NCBI RefSeq assembly: GCF_900215375.1
Contig: NZ_OBEF01000014.1
Span: 1-64,000 of the forward strand
Direction of reading: 5' to 3'
Length of the DNA: 64,000 nt
Source of the DNA: Enterobacter sp. CC120223-11
Lineage (GTDB): Bacteria > Pseudomonadota > Gammaproteobacteria > Enterobacterales > Enterobacteriaceae
In this document: positions 10,166 to 19,886 of the stretch, piece after piece
Position numbering within the stretch: the first letter of the stretch is position 1
Layout of the letters: each line of letters starts with the position of its first letter
Notes under the pieces: generated by a model
What the model saw: only the letters and a program-made list of their open reading frames with translations
Told to the model about the DNA's origin: nothing
The model's database searches: none
Made by a program: the position numbers and the translations under genes

Positions 10166-10633
10166 ATGATGTTACGTGTATTGGCCGTTTCAATGATTGG
10201 TTTCACGCTTGCAGGTTGTGTCAGCAGCAGCGGCCTCTCCGGAGACGTGTATTCTGCATCCGAAGCCAAACAGGTTCAGAATGTCACCTACGGGACCATT
10301 GTCCACACGCGTCCGGTGCAAATTCAGGGCGGTGATAATTCTAACGTCATCGGCGCGATTGGCGGTGCGGTTCTGGGTGGCTTCCTCGGTAATACCGTTG
10401 GTGGCGGTACCGGTCGTTCCCTGGCCACAGCGGCAGGCGCAGTGGCCGGTGGCGTAGCCGGCCAGGGCGTTCAGGGTGCGATGAACAAGACCCAGGGCGT
10501 GGAGCTGGAAATTCGTAAAGACGATGGCAACACCATCATGGTTGTGCAGAAACAGGGTGACACCCGCTTCTCTGCCGGTCAGCGTGTTGTGATGGCCAGC
10601 AACGGCAGCCAGGTGACCGTTTCACCTCGCTAA
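10166..10633 (+). CDS. slyB: Outer-membrane lipoprotein SlyB (glycine zipper)
   Basis: A 155-residue lipoprotein. The signal peptide ends in the lipobox TLAGC (cysteine about residue 18). A glycine-zipper hairpin lies near residues 60-110 with GAIGGAVLGGFLG and AAGAVAGGVAGQGV, followed by a C-terminal beta domain. SlyB is induced by PhoPQ under magnesium limitation or envelope damage and stabilises outer-membrane proteins. The sequence is nearly identical to E. coli SlyB after the signal peptide. A PhoP box sits upstream and a terminator downstream. Confidence 0.97.
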   Translation: MMLRVLAVSMIGFTLAGCVSSSGLSGDVYSASEAKQVQNVTYGTIVHTRPVQIQGGDNSNVIGAIGGAVLGGFLGNTVGGGTGRSLATAAGAVAGGVAGQGVQGAMNKTQGVELEIRKDDGNTIMVVQKQGDTRFSAGQRVVMASNGSQVTVSPR

Positions 10634-10640
10634 TAATTCG

Positions 10641-10672
10641 GCGTGTGGCCGTTCGGTCACACGCTTTCCTTT
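10641..10672 (+). terminator. Terminator of slyB
   Basis: Stem GCGTGTGGCC / GGTCACACGC with a GTTC loop (10641-10664, one G-T pair), followed by TTTCCTTT. Confidence 0.75.
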
Positions 10673-10876
10673 CTGCCCGCTCCCTTCGCCCCTCGTTTAT
10701 TGCCACGTTTTACTTGGATTTACATTATTTCATATATCTACACTCTTTTCCGGAAGTAGGCTTGCGCCTGCGCAATATTTATTATTTCCGTGGCCATTAT
10801 ACTTAATAGGGTCCAGGCCGGACGCCTGCTTTTATTGGTGCTGCTCTTTGCAATACCGCACTTAAGGACTTTGTAT

Positions 10877-12244
10877 ATGCATGGTAATAAAGCATTTCCA
10901 TTCAGGAGGTTAATGAGATTCTTAGCCTCATCAATTCTACTGATCGTGGTATTACATCTTTTTTCAAGCCAGGTCATTCATCGTATACCTACGATGGTCC
11001 CGGCACTTTTTCCAGTGATGACCATTTTTTTGATGGTGTTCCACATTCTCATCGCTGGCTTTATGTTGATGAAATATCTTTGTGACAAACATCGCTTGTA
11101 TCTGGTCGCCATTGCATGCGCTTTCGGCGGCTCATCCTTGCTGATGATTGGCACGCTCAGCAGCTACGCCGACTGGCTACTCTGCAGCTCCATTTCCAGT
11201 ATTAATTTTAACGACGCACTTATCCACTATTTCTTCCGCAACGTCCTGATGGCGGCATTATTCATTACATCCGTAATTTTATATCAATATCGTCACAGCA
11301 ATATTCATACGCGACGCAATCATATTGTTATTCTCAGCGGGCTGTTGGTTTTCACCCTCACCATACTCTTTCTTTCCTGGAAATATTCCAGCAACTCGCC
11401 GGGGGTTAATTTAGAAATCATTGATGACCTGACTAAAAAATTTACACCGCTGTGGCATAACTATCTCATCGTTGGAATGATTGCGCTCTGGGGCGTGACC
11501 TTGACCGTTATGCTGGCAATAACCCGGCTGCGAAATATTTTTTGGTACAGCGGCTATCTGTTTTGTCTGTTCTATATTTTCACGCTGGTCCTTTTGCTGC
11601 CCGTCATCTCTATCGAAGGGTACTCCTGGTATCAGTCACGCCTGTTTGAGACGACGGCAACGCTGTTTCTGATTTTTGTCTTACTGTGTGACGTGTTCAC
11701 GCTCTACCGGGAATCGAACAACAAATACGAAAACTCTTACCAGAATTCGATTCGGGATCCGATGACGCGCCTCTTCAACCGCAGCTTTTTCTACGACAGC
11801 CTGAAAAAGCAGATGGCAGGCGTTTCAGCGAGCTCTCCGGTTTCCGTCATCGTCTGCGACCTCGATCACTTCAAGCGCATCAATGACTGCTACGGACACC
11901 TGCAGGGGGATAAGGTCATTCAGTTTGTTTCGGCCATTTTGCAGGACAATGTGCGGCTGAATGACGTTGCAGCCCGCATTGGCGGCGAAGAGTTTGCCCT
12001 GCTGCTGACGAATACCGATGCCGAAAACGCACTGGATATCGCCGAGCGCATTCGCCAGACGGTGTATCAGCACGATGAAGAGAGCAGCCACGGTCAGCTG
12101 CCTGAGAAAATCACCATCAGCATGGGCGTGTATACGGCCACGCAAGCAGAAGCAGAGCAGGAAGCCTGTGTTCAGCGCGCGGATATAGCGATGTATCAGG
12201 CCAAAGCGCAGGGCCGAAACCGGGTTGTAGTCTGGCAGCCATAA
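10877..12244 (+). CDS. Membrane-bound diguanylate cyclase (GGEEF) with intact I-site
   Basis: About 455 residues. The N-terminal 270 or so are hydrophobic with about seven or eight membrane segments, a likely MASE-type sensor whose family I cannot name. The C-terminal GGDEF domain has DPMTRLFNRSFF, the active-site motif GGEEF (about 369-373) and an RLND I-site five residues before it, so it should make cyclic di-GMP and be inhibited by its product. The start is uncertain: GTG at 10790, ATG at 10877 (AAGGA eight bases upstream, preferred) or ATG at 10913 (AGGAGG only three bases upstream). It sits between slyB and slyA, which are neighbours in E. coli. Confidence 0.88.
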   Translation: MHGNKAFPFRRLMRFLASSILLIVVLHLFSSQVIHRIPTMVPALFPVMTIFLMVFHILIAGFMLMKYLCDKHRLYLVAIACAFGGSSLLMIGTLSSYADWLLCSSISSINFNDALIHYFFRNVLMAALFITSVILYQYRHSNIHTRRNHIVILSGLLVFTLTILFLSWKYSSNSPGVNLEIIDDLTKKFTPLWHNYLIVGMIALWGVTLTVMLAITRLRNIFWYSGYLFCLFYIFTLVLLLPVISIEGYSWYQSRLFETTATLFLIFVLLCDVFTLYRESNNKYENSYQNSIRDPMTRLFNRSFFYDSLKKQMAGVSASSPVSVIVCDLDHFKRINDCYGHLQGDKVIQFVSAILQDNVRLNDVAARIGGEEFALLLTNTDAENALDIAERIRQTVYQHDEESSHGQLPEKITISMGVYTATQAEAEQEACVQRADIAMYQAKAQGRNRVVVWQP

Positions 12245-12245
12245 G

Positions 12246-12269
12246 AAAAAAGGCCCGTTTGGGCCTTTT
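12246..12269. terminator. Bidirectional terminator between the cyclase gene and slyA
   Basis: AAAAAAGGCCC GTTT GGGCCTTTT, immediately after the cyclase stop; A and T runs on either side allow it to serve the convergent slyA as well. Confidence 0.88.
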
Positions 12270-12289
12270 CGTTATGTCCGGTCAGCGCA

Positions 12290-12730
12290 TTAATCCCTGG
12301 CCTGCAGCTCATTGATGTTTTGCTCGAGCTTGCGGATAAGCCCCATCAGAAGATCCAGCTCTTCCGGCGAGATCCCGGAGAGAATTTCCCCCCGAGTTTT
12401 GCGGATCACCGCCTCCATCTCTTCAATCAGCGGTTCGGCTTTTTCTGTCAACTTAATGCGTTTTGCGCGGCGATCGTTGGCACAGGTCTGACGCGAAATC
12501 AGCCCTTTTTCTTCCAGCTGATCCAGCGTTCGGACAAGGGAAGGCTGCTCAATGCCGATGGCCTTAGCCAGTTGAATTTGCGACTGTTCCGGCGGCAGCT
12601 GATGAATGTTATGCAGCGTGACCCAATGCGTCTGCGTTAATTCCAGAGGTTTCAGGCGATGGTCAATCAGAGCCCGCCAGATACGCACCAGTCGTGCCAG
12701 ATCAGAACCCAGTGGCGATTCCAATTTCAT
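12290..12730 (-). CDS. slyA: MarR-family transcriptional regulator SlyA
   Basis: A 146-residue winged-helix dimer that counters H-NS silencing and responds to aromatic carboxylates. The recognition-helix region [22 protein letters not shown] and wing [12 protein letters not shown] match E. coli and Salmonella SlyA almost completely. It is divergent from ydhI-ydhJ-ydhK, and a SlyA consensus site lies in the shared promoter region. Here the start codon is ATG, with AAGGAG a short distance upstream. Confidence 0.97.
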   Translation of the reverse strand: MKLESPLGSDLARLVRIWRALIDHRLKPLELTQTHWVTLHNIHQLPPEQSQIQLAKAIGIEQPSLVRTLDQLEEKGLISRQTCANDRRAKRIKLTEKAEPLIEEMEAVIRKTRGEILSGISPEELDLLMGLIRKLEQNINELQARD

Positions 12731-12740
12731 CTCCTTATAA

Positions 12741-12752
12741 TTAGCTTGCTAA
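12741..12752. promoter_or_regulatory. SlyA operator
   Basis: TTAGCTTGCTAA is the reverse complement of the SlyA consensus TTAGCAAGCTAA. It lies 11 bases before the slyA start in the slyA-ydhI intergenic region, fitting autoregulation and control of the divergent efflux genes. Confidence 0.9.
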
Positions 12753-12907
12753 GTTATTATACTGATTTTAGACTAGTGTGCAGTATTTAAATGGTCAAAA
12801 CAAATGTATTGCCTCCCCGCAGGCTGACACAATGATTTACACTGTTCACTATTCAGGCCTGTCACCACAGGTTTGCGGTAATGGCACATTTGCAAAGGAT
12901 TTTGTTC

Positions 12908-13144
12908 GTGGAGCTAACCTTTAACACCTCCGGATTCCCGCTACAGGACTTAATCGTCGGTGCGTCCATCTATTTCCCCCCCTTGTTTAAAGCGGTACTG
13001 CTCGGTTTTCCAGTGTGGCTGATAGCCCACCGACTGTTGCGGGACTGGATGTACGCAGGCGATGTCTGGCATCCGCTGTTAATGGACCTTTCTCTTTTCG
13101 CGCTGGCGGTTTGCATGGCGATGATGTTGATTGTTGCGTGGTAG
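12908..13144 (+). CDS. ydhI: DUF1656 small inner-membrane protein YdhI
   Basis: A 78-residue membrane protein of the DUF1656 family, which accompanies HlyD/FUSC aromatic-acid efflux pairs (as AaeX does AaeAB). Two hydrophobic helices surround the conserved [21 protein letters not shown] chose GTG at 12908 because AAAGGA lies eight bases upstream and the N-terminus then aligns with E. coli YdhI; the ATG at 12881 would add nine unsupported residues. It is the first gene of ydhI-ydhJ-ydhK. Confidence 0.92.
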   Translation: MELTFNTSGFPLQDLIVGASIYFPPLFKAVLLGFPVWLIAHRLLRDWMYAGDVWHPLLMDLSLFALAVCMAMMLIVAW

Positions 13145-13153
13145 CATAACCTT

Positions 13154-14092
13154 ATGAAAAAAATAAAATATTTCTCCACGCTCCTGGTTGCAGCGCTGGC
13201 CCTGATCGCCGTCTGGCTGGTATGGAACTATTACATGCAGTCCCCGTGGACTCGCGACGGCAAAATTCGCGCCGAGCAGGTCAGCATCACGCCGCAGGTT
13301 TCCGGCAGCATTACCGAACTGAACGTGCGTGATAACCAGCAGGTTAAAGCGGGTGATGTGCTGTTCCGCCTGGACGCCACGCCTTTTCGCATCGCGGTGA
13401 TGAACGCGAAGGCGCAGCAGGCTAAGGCGCTGTCGGATATGGCAAAGGCGCAGGCAGATAAGGATAAAGCGCAGGCGGATATGGCGAAGGCTCGCCACGA
13501 AGCGGATCGCCGTCGCGACCTGCCGAAAAACTTTATCTCTGCGGAAGACCTCGACACGGTGAATATTGCGCTGCAAACGGCCAAAGCCAATGCAGAGGCC
13601 GCCGTTGCCAGCGTCGCCGCAGCCAAAGCCAGCGCAGATGCCGCCAGCGCGGCGCTGGAACATGCCAACTGGCAGCTGTCACAGACTGACGTCAAAGCCC
13701 CTGTTGATGGCTGGGTCACCAATATGTCCACGCGGACAGGCGACTACGCCTCCGTGGGCCGCCCTGTTTTTGCGCTGATCGACAGCCATTCGTTTTACGT
13801 TGTCGGCTACTTTGAGGAGACCAAGCTGCGCCACATCCGGACCGGCGTTGCGGCGAGCGTGACGCTCTACAGCAGCGGGGAGAAGTTACAGGGTCACGTT
13901 GCCAGCATTGGTCGGGCAATATCCGATCAAAGTGTGACGGCCGACGGTAGTCTGGTGGCTGATGTAAAACCCACCATTCCGTGGGTAAGGCTGGCGCAGC
14001 GCGTCCCTGTCCGCATCGAATTAGACAAGCTGCCTGACGATATCGTGCTGGTGTCCGGCACCACCTGCACCGTATCACTCGGCGCGCAGTAA
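13154..14092 (+). CDS. ydhJ: HlyD-family membrane-fusion protein YdhJ
   Basis: A 312-residue periplasmic adaptor with an N-terminal membrane anchor (about 8-26), a lipoyl half-motif [22 protein letters not shown], an alpha-helical hairpin and a C-terminal barrel [18 protein letters not shown]. It should link the inner-membrane pump YdhK to an outer-membrane channel. It is about 27 residues longer than E. coli YdhJ; the extra length is an Ala/Lys/Asp-rich repeat-like stretch in the coiled coil (about residues 80-120). Its TAATG junction overlaps ydhK by one base. Confidence 0.93.
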   Translation: MKKIKYFSTLLVAALALIAVWLVWNYYMQSPWTRDGKIRAEQVSITPQVSGSITELNVRDNQQVKAGDVLFRLDATPFRIAVMNAKAQQAKALSDMAKAQADKDKAQADMAKARHEADRRRDLPKNFISAEDLDTVNIALQTAKANAEAAVASVAAAKASADAASAALEHANWQLSQTDVKAPVDGWVTNMSTRTGDYASVGRPVFALIDSHSFYVVGYFEETKLRHIRTGVAASVTLYSSGEKLQGHVASIGRAISDQSVTADGSLVADVKPTIPWVRLAQRVPVRIELDKLPDDIVLVSGTTCTVSLGAQ

Positions 14093-16116
14093 TGAACCTG
14101 CAGTCGCTCTCCTGGCAATCGCTGCCGTGGATTAAAGCCACTCGCCCGCAGTGGCGCTACGCCCTGCGCAACGGCATTGCGATGTGCCTGGCCCTGAGCT
14201 TCGCCTACTATATCAACCTCGATCAGCCCTACTGGGCGATGACCTCCGCCGCCGTCGTCAGCTTCCCGACCGTCGGCGGTGTGATCAGCAAAAGCCTCGG
14301 GCGTATCGCCGGCAGCCTGCTGGGCGCCTGCGCCGCCATTTTGATTGCCGGTCACACCCTGACCGACCCCTGGCTGTTCCTTTTCGGCCTGTCGGCGTGG
14401 ATTGCGTTCTGCACCTGGGCCTGCGCGATGTACATGAATAACGTCGCCTACGCCTTCCAGCTTGCCGGGTACACCTGCGCCATCATTGCGTTCCCGATGG
14501 TCAATGTGGTGGATGCCGCACATGTCTGGGATATCGCTCAGGCCCGCGTCTGCGAAGTCATCCTCGGGATTTTGTGCGGGGCGCTGATGATGATGATCCT
14601 GCCTAGCACCTCCGACGGCACGGCGCTTTTGACCGCACTGAAGAAAATGCACGCCCGCATCCTCGAACACGCCAGCCTGCTTTGGCAGCCGGAAAACAGC
14701 GATGCCGTCAGGACAGCGCACGAAAGCATGATCGGCCAAATCCTGACCATGAATTTGTTGCGCATTCAGGCCTTCTGGAGCCACTATCGCTTTCGTCGTC
14801 AGAACAGTCTGCTGAATGCGTTGCTTCATCAGCAGCTGCGCCTGACCAGCGTGATTTCGAGCCTGCGCAGGATGCTGGTGAACTGGCCCGATTCACCGAA
14901 AAATATCCGCGAAGTGCTGGAACAGTTGTTTGCCGAACTGGCGCGCACGGACGCAGATGCTTACCGGGTGGCGCGAATTATTGCCCCGCTGGCCCCGCAC
15001 GATCCGCAGGACTTCCGCCACCATGCATTCTGGCAGAGACTGCGCTATTTTTGTCGCGTCTATCTGGCCACCAGCCGCTGGATCCAGCGGCTGGAAAACG
15101 CCTCGGCCATCACTGAATTTAAAGTACCTGCCGCACCGGCATTGACTCGCCGAACCGACCACGCGGAAGCGCTCTGGAACGGCATTCGTACCTTTTGCGC
15201 GCTGGTTGCCGTTGGCGCCTGGGCCATCAATACGCAGTGGTCTTCCGGCCCGGCGGCGCTGACGCTGGCGGCTATCTGCTGCGTGCTTTACTCCATTTCC
15301 CCGGCACCGTTTAACTCCCTGACCCTGCTGATGCGCACCCTGCTGTGGCTGTCGTTGTTCAGTTTTGCGGTGAAGTTTGGCCTGATGGTGCAGCTCAGCG
15401 ACCTGTGGCAGTTCCTGCTGTTCCTGTTTCCGCTCATTATCACTATGCAGCTGTTCAAACTGCAGATGCCGAAATACGCCGGTCTCTGGGGGCAGCTGAT
15501 TGTCTTTATGGGATCGTTTATTTCGGTGACCAACCCGCCGGTCTACGATTTCGGCGGTTTCCTGAATGATAACCTCGCCAAGATTATCGGCGTCGGGATG
15601 GCGTGGCTCGCCTTTGCGGTGCTGAAACCGGGGTCGGATGCACGGAAAAGCCGCCGTCACATCCGGGCGTTACGGCGTCACTTTGTCGACCAACTCAGCC
15701 GTCATCCGCAACACAGCGAGCACGAGTTCGAGTCGCTGGTCTATCACTACATCAGCCAGCTCAGCAACAGCCAGGATCTCCTCGCCCGCCGCTGGCTACT
15801 GCGCTGGGGCGTGGTGCTGCTGAACTGTTCTCATGTGGTGTGGCAGCTTCGTGACTGGGAAACGCGCTCTGATCCGCTGGTGCAGGTGCGGGACTTATGC
15901 ATTAGCCTGCTGCGCGACGTGATGAGCGAGCGTGGCGTGCAGCAGCGCCCTCTCGCTTCCGCGCTGACGGAGCTACAGCGAATTTACGAGACTCTCGGCC
16001 ACCACCCGCAGCCCGCAGCCCGCGAGCTGGCGTCAATCGTCTGGCGTCTGTACTGCTCGCTGCTTCAGCTGGAGCAGGCTCCGGTTGCAGGCACAATTGA
16101 AGAGAAGACTACCTGA
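14092..16116 (+). CDS. ydhK: FUSC-family inner-membrane efflux protein YdhK
   Basis: A 674-residue protein of the aromatic acid exporter/FUSC family (like AaeB). It contains two membrane blocks, about residues 20-170 and 350-510, each followed by a helical cytosolic region. The substrate is unknown; with YdhJ and YdhI it forms a predicted tripartite pump under likely SlyA influence. It overlaps ydhJ by one base and, convergently, the sodC 3' end by eight bases. Confidence 0.94.
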   Translation: MNLQSLSWQSLPWIKATRPQWRYALRNGIAMCLALSFAYYINLDQPYWAMTSAAVVSFPTVGGVISKSLGRIAGSLLGACAAILIAGHTLTDPWLFLFGLSAWIAFCTWACAMYMNNVAYAFQLAGYTCAIIAFPMVNVVDAAHVWDIAQARVCEVILGILCGALMMMILPSTSDGTALLTALKKMHARILEHASLLWQPENSDAVRTAHESMIGQILTMNLLRIQAFWSHYRFRRQNSLLNALLHQQLRLTSVISSLRRMLVNWPDSPKNIREVLEQLFAELARTDADAYRVARIIAPLAPHDPQDFRHHAFWQRLRYFCRVYLATSRWIQRLENASAITEFKVPAAPALTRRTDHAEALWNGIRTFCALVAVGAWAINTQWSSGPAALTLAAICCVLYSISPAPFNSLTLLMRTLLWLSLFSFAVKFGLMVQLSDLWQFLLFLFPLIITMQLFKLQMPKYAGLWGQLIVFMGSFISVTNPPVYDFGGFLNDNLAKIIGVGMAWLAFAVLKPGSDARKSRRHIRALRRHFVDQLSRHPQHSEHEFESLVYHYISQLSNSQDLLARRWLLRWGVVLLNCSHVVWQLRDWETRSDPLVQVRDLCISLLRDVMSERGVQQRPLASALTELQRIYETLGHHPQPAARELASIVWRLYCSLLQLEQAPVAGTIEEKTT

Positions 16117-16630
16117 TAACCCCACAGGCGTAGCGAACGCCTCCGCCACCCAGGGGTTTAGGCTGATCGGACATGTTGTCGCCTCCGACGTGAATCATCA
16201 GCGCTTTGCCTTTGATTTCATCCAGCTTTTTCAGGCGAGGCGCCAGCACGGGCTGAGTGGCTTTGCCGTCGTTATTAACCACCAGCACCGGCAAATCGCC
16301 GAGATGCCCCATGCCGTTCGGCCCTTCATGTTTGCCCGAATGATCGGGGTCTAAGTGCCCGCCCGCCGCTTCAGCCGCGCTGGCTTTCCCCTCTTTCATC
16401 GCAGGCTGACAGCTGCCGTTGGCGTGAACATGAAAGCCATGTTCCCCCGGCGGCAACGCCTTGAGATCGGGCGCAAATTCCAGCCCCTTTTCCGTCTCGC
16501 TGATTTTCACCTCGCCAATGGATTGCCCGACGGCCTGAGAAGTGACCAAATTCATCTCCACCTCCGTGCTGGCTGCGTACGCGCCGGTGGACATGACCAT
16601 CGCAATTAACGTGAGCGTGACTCGTTGCAT
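16109..16630 (-). CDS. sodC: Periplasmic Cu,Zn superoxide dismutase
   Basis: A 173-residue exported enzyme that dismutates superoxide in the periplasm. A signal peptide of about 19 residues ends at GAYA. Copper and zinc ligands lie in [36 protein letters not shown] and [11 protein letters not shown]; the disulfide cysteines are in NGSCQP and RYACGV. The length equals E. coli SodC. The 3' end overlaps the convergent ydhK stop. Confidence 0.96.
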   Translation of the reverse strand: MQRVTLTLIAMVMSTGAYAASTEVEMNLVTSQAVGQSIGEVKISETEKGLEFAPDLKALPPGEHGFHVHANGSCQPAMKEGKASAAEAAGGHLDPDHSGKHEGPNGMGHLGDLPVLVVNNDGKATQPVLAPRLKKLDEIKGKALMIHVGGDNMSDQPKPLGGGGVRYACGVIR

Positions 16631-16710
16631 AGAACCTCCAAAAAGAAAGTGTCCCTGATAAGTCTATACCAGGGACACTTTTTCAGACGGAACCACAGCG
16701 AAATGCGGAA

Positions 16711-17607
16711 TTAAGGCACGTCGTAACCCAGGGCCGCTTTACGAATGCGGAACCACTGCTGACGGGTCATCTCCAGGCGCTCGGCCTCAATGGCGGAGCG
16801 TACGCGCTCGATTTTGCCCGAGCCGATAATCGGCAGCGGCTGAGAAGGCAAACGCAGCACCCACGCGTACACCACCTGCTCGATGCTTTCCGCGTTTAGT
16901 TCAGTGGCAACCGTTGCCAGCTCATCGCGCAGCGGCTGATATTTGTCGTCATTAAAGAGGCTACCGCCACCGAGGCAGGACCACGCCATAGGGCGCACGC
17001 GCAGCTGCTGCAGCTGATCGAGCGTGCCGTCCAGCAGCAGCGGCTGATGCACCGGGGAGAGCTCAACCTGATTGGTCGCCAGCGTAAACGGCAGACGCGA
17101 CTGAAGCAGAGAGAACTGCGCAGGCGTGAAGTTGGATACGCCGAAATGACGCACTTTGCCGCTCTGGTGCAGCTCCGTGAAGGCTTCCGCCACTTCATCG
17201 GCATCCATTAACGGATCCGGACGGTGGATCAGCAGCAGATCGAGGTAATCCGTCGCCAGGTTTTTCAGCGACTGCTCGGCGCTGCGAACGATGTGGTCAC
17301 GGTCAGTAATGTAATGACCAATGGCGTTCTGCGGATTCGCGGTGGTGGCGATGCCGCATTTGCTGACCACTTCCATGCGGGAGCGCAGATGCGGAGCCAG
17401 CTTCATCGCTTCGCCAAACGCCGCTTCACACAGGTAGCCACCGTAAATGTCTGCGTGATCGACCGTCGTCACGCCAAGACTGAGGTGCTCTTCAATAAAG
17501 CTGACCAGCTGCTGCGGGGACATGTTCCAGTCCATCAGACGCCAGTAGCCCATCACAAAGCGGGAGAATTCCGGGCCGTTTGGCGCGAGGGTAATACGCT
17601 GAACCAT
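16711..17607 (-). CDS. ydhF: Aldo-keto reductase YdhF
   Basis: A 298-residue TIM-barrel NADPH-dependent oxidoreductase with unknown physiological substrate. Catalytic tetrad positions are visible in VDHADIYGGY (Asp and Tyr), VVSKCGI (Lys) and LLIHRPDP (His). The cofactor-binding SGKIERVRSAIEAE is near the C-terminus. Length and sequence agree with E. coli YdhF. It lies alone between sodC and ydhL. Confidence 0.94.
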   Translation of the reverse strand: MVQRITLAPNGPEFSRFVMGYWRLMDWNMSPQQLVSFIEEHLSLGVTTVDHADIYGGYLCEAAFGEAMKLAPHLRSRMEVVSKCGIATTANPQNAIGHYITDRDHIVRSAEQSLKNLATDYLDLLLIHRPDPLMDADEVAEAFTELHQSGKVRHFGVSNFTPAQFSLLQSRLPFTLATNQVELSPVHQPLLLDGTLDQLQQLRVRPMAWSCLGGGSLFNDDKYQPLRDELATVATELNAESIEQVVYAWVLRLPSQPLPIIGSGKIERVRSAIEAERLEMTRQQWFRIRKAALGYDVP

Positions 17608-17656
17608 AAAAGCTTCCTCAACAGAAAAATTTCATCGAGTATACGCACATTCGGGG

Positions 17657-17896
17657 TTAAAACAGTGAGGGTTGATCGGGTTCTTCAGGTAAGGCGGGTT
17701 TGTTTGCGCGGATTTTGCGCAGAAGACGCTGACGGCACAGGCGCAGGACCTCCTGCTTTTGAGCATCGGTAAACTGCTGCCAGTTGAAGCGTTCTTCACG
17801 ACTGCGCAGACAACCGCGACAATAGCCGCGCTCGTCGGACTGACAAATACCCCGGCAAGGACTTTGTACCGGGAAAAACTCCAGCTGCTCTGCCAC
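17657..17896 (-). CDS. ydhL: DUF1289 family protein YdhL
   Basis: A 79-residue cysteine-rich protein. The DUF1289 pattern SPCRGICQSDERGYCRGCLRSR holds four cysteines that may bind a metal; the function is unknown. I chose GTG at 17896, giving VAEQLEFFPV as in E. coli; the longer frame starting at 17962 would run towards the nemR operator. It is divergent from nemR with the NemR palindrome in the shared region. Confidence 0.88.
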   Translation of the reverse strand: MAEQLEFFPVQSPCRGICQSDERGYCRGCLRSREERFNWQQFTDAQKQEVLRLCRQRLLRKIRANKPALPEEPDQPSLF

Positions 17897-17975
17897 ACCG
17901 CCCCCTGTCTTCTGCTTACTTTCATTGAAGCCTGATAATGCCCATCCTGCAACCCCGTGCACTTTTCTCTTGCAT

Positions 17976-17991
17976 TAGACCGATCGGTCTA
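17976..17991. promoter_or_regulatory. NemR operator (ydhL/nemR region)
   Basis: TAGACCGATCGGTCTA is a perfect 16-bp palindrome matching the NemR box. It lies 15 bases before the nemR start and overlaps the expected promoter, fitting autorepression relieved by electrophiles. Confidence 0.93.
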
Positions 17992-18005
17992 CTACAGTGA
18001 GCCCC

Positions 18006-18605
18006 ATGAACAGAGCAACCGAACACGACACCCGCGAACATATCCTCGCTACCGGCGAAGGGTTATGCATGCATCGCGGTTTTACCGGCATGGGTTTAAG
18101 CGAACTGCTGAAAACCGCCGAGGTGCCCAAGGGGTCGTTTTATCACTACTTCCGCTCGAAAGAGGCGTTTGGCGTGGCGATGCTCGAGCGTCACTATGCC
18201 GACTACCATCGACGTCTGAAGGAACATTTCACCCACGGCGAAGGCAACTGCCGCGACAGGCTGCTGGCATATTACCAGCACACGCTCAGCCAGTTTACTC
18301 AGCAGGGCGTGATCAGCGGCTGTCTGACGGTGAAGCTCTCCGCCGAAGTCTGCGACCTCTCGGAAGTGATGCGCACGGAGATGAACAAAGGGGCCAGTCA
18401 GATTATTGTGCTGCTGACTCACGCACTGGAAGAAGGCCGCAAAGAAGGCAGCCTGACTTTCCACGGCGAGGCGCATACCCAGGCCGAAGTGCTCTACTCC
18501 TTATGGTTAGGCGCCAACCTTCAGGCCAAGATTTCCCGCAGTGCGACGCCGCTGGAAAGCGCGCTCGAGCACGCGAAAACAATGATTGCCACACCAGGGC
18601 AGTAA
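18006..18605 (+). CDS. nemR: TetR-family redox/electrophile sensor NemR
   Basis: A 199-residue repressor of nemA and gloA, inactivated by hypochlorite, quinones and methylglyoxal. The TetR helix-turn-helix is GMGLSELLKTAEVPKGSFYH. The sensor cysteine 106 (ISGCLTV) and its partner lysine 175 (NLQAKIS) are both conserved; two C-terminal cysteines of the E. coli protein are missing. The start at 18006 (MNRATEHD) gives the E. coli length. An operator lies before the gene and another before nemA. Confidence 0.97.
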   Translation: MNRATEHDTREHILATGEGLCMHRGFTGMGLSELLKTAEVPKGSFYHYFRSKEAFGVAMLERHYADYHRRLKEHFTHGEGNCRDRLLAYYQHTLSQFTQQGVISGCLTVKLSAEVCDLSEVMRTEMNKGASQIIVLLTHALEEGRKEGSLTFHGEAHTQAEVLYSLWLGANLQAKISRSATPLESALEHAKTMIATPGQ

Positions 18606-18683
18606 TTCTTGCAGTGGCGTTTATCCACTGCATAACGACTAACGGAAAATCAGCTTATTGATTTTCTTTTTTTATCGCATTAC

Positions 18684-18698
18684 TAGACGACCGGTCTA
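18684..18698. promoter_or_regulatory. Second NemR-like site upstream of nemA
   Basis: TAGACGACCGGTCTA carries both NemR half-sites, but the spacing is one base shorter than in the operator at 17976. It lies 13 bases before the nemA start. Confidence 0.75.
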
Positions 18699-18711
18699 TT
18701 CAGGAGTCACT

Positions 18712-19809
18712 ATGTCACAAGCTAAGCTGTTTACCCCACTCAAGGTTGGCGCAGTTACCCTGCCGAACCGTGTACTGATGGCCCCGCTGACGCGCCTGCG
18801 CAGCATTGAGCCCGGCGACATCCCGACGCCGCTGATGGGCGAATACTACCGTCAGCGCGCAAGCTCAGGCCTGATCATTTCCGAAGCTACGCAGATTTCT
18901 GCCCAGGCCAAAGGTTACGCCGGTGCGCCAGGCCTGCACAGCCCGGAACAGATTGCCGCGTGGAAAAAAATCACCGCGGGCGTTCACGCCGAAAACGGCC
19001 ATATGGCGGTTCAGCTGTGGCACACCGGTCGTATCTCTCACACCAGCCTTCAGCCAGAGGGCAAAGCGCCAGTTTCCGCTTCAGCGCTGAGCGCGGGCAC
19101 CCGTACTTCCCTGCGTGACGCCAACGGCAATGCCACCCGTGAAGACACTTCCCTGCCACGTGCGCTGGAAACCGAAGAAATTCCTGGCATCGTGAACGAT
19201 TTCCGTCAGGCCGTTGCCAACGCTCGCGAAGCCGGCTTCGACCTCGTTGAGCTGCACTCTGCGCACGGTTACCTGCTGCACCAGTTCCTTTCTCCTTCTG
19301 CCAACCACCGTACCGACCAGTACGGCGGCAGCATCGAAAACCGCGCCCGCCTGGTGCTGGAAGTGGTTGATGCCGTGAGCAAAGAGTGGAGCGCCGACCG
19401 CATCGGCATCCGCGTGTCGCCTATTGGCTCTTTCCAGAACACCGACAACGGCCCGAACGAAGAAGCCGATGCGCTGTATCTGATTGAAGAACTCGGCAAG
19501 CGCGGCATCGCTTACCTGCACATGTCTGAACCAGACTGGGCAGGCGGTCAGCCGTACACCGAAGAGTTCCGCCGCAAAGTCCGCGAGCGTTTCCACGGCC
19601 CAATCATCGGCGCAGGCGCTTACACGCCAGAGAAGGCGGAAGATCTGATTGAAAAAGGCCTGATTGACGCCGTCGCCTTCGGTCGCGCTTATATCGCTAA
19701 CCCGGACCTGGTGGCTCGCCTGGAACGTAAAGCAGAACTGAACCCACAGCGCCCGGAAAGCTTCTACGGCGGCGGCGCGGAAGGTTACACCGATTACCCT
19801 ACCCTCTAA
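18712..19809 (+). CDS. nemA: N-ethylmaleimide reductase (Old Yellow Enzyme)
   Basis: A 365-residue FMN-dependent ene-reductase that reduces electrophilic alkenes, quinones and nitro compounds. The TIM barrel shows MAPLTRLRS, the active-site HTGRISH and [28 protein letters not shown], with catalytic histidines and tyrosine. The start at 18712 ([10 protein letters not shown]) follows CAGGAG and equals the E. coli N-terminus. It forms an operon with nemR and probably gloA. Confidence 0.97.
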   Translation: MSQAKLFTPLKVGAVTLPNRVLMAPLTRLRSIEPGDIPTPLMGEYYRQRASSGLIISEATQISAQAKGYAGAPGLHSPEQIAAWKKITAGVHAENGHMAVQLWHTGRISHTSLQPEGKAPVSASALSAGTRTSLRDANGNATREDTSLPRALETEEIPGIVNDFRQAVANAREAGFDLVELHSAHGYLLHQFLSPSANHRTDQYGGSIENRARLVLEVVDAVSKEWSADRIGIRVSPIGSFQNTDNGPNEEADALYLIEELGKRGIAYLHMSEPDWAGGQPYTEEFRRKVRERFHGPIIGAGAYTPEKAEDLIEKGLIDAVAFGRAYIANPDLVARLERKAELNPQRPESFYGGGAEGYTDYPTL

Positions 19810-19819
19810 TCCTGCATTG

Positions 19820-19843
19820 ATAGCGGCGCCCATGCGCCGCTAT
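19820..19843 (+). terminator. Strong hairpin between nemA and gloA
   Basis: A perfect 10-bp stem ATAGCGGCGC / GCGCCGCTAT with a CCAT loop, but no T-run after it. It probably attenuates or protects 3' ends rather than acting as a full terminator. Confidence 0.6.
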
Positions 19844-19886
19844 ACTGCTATTCCTGATGTACAAACAACACCTTAAGGGGAAGAGT

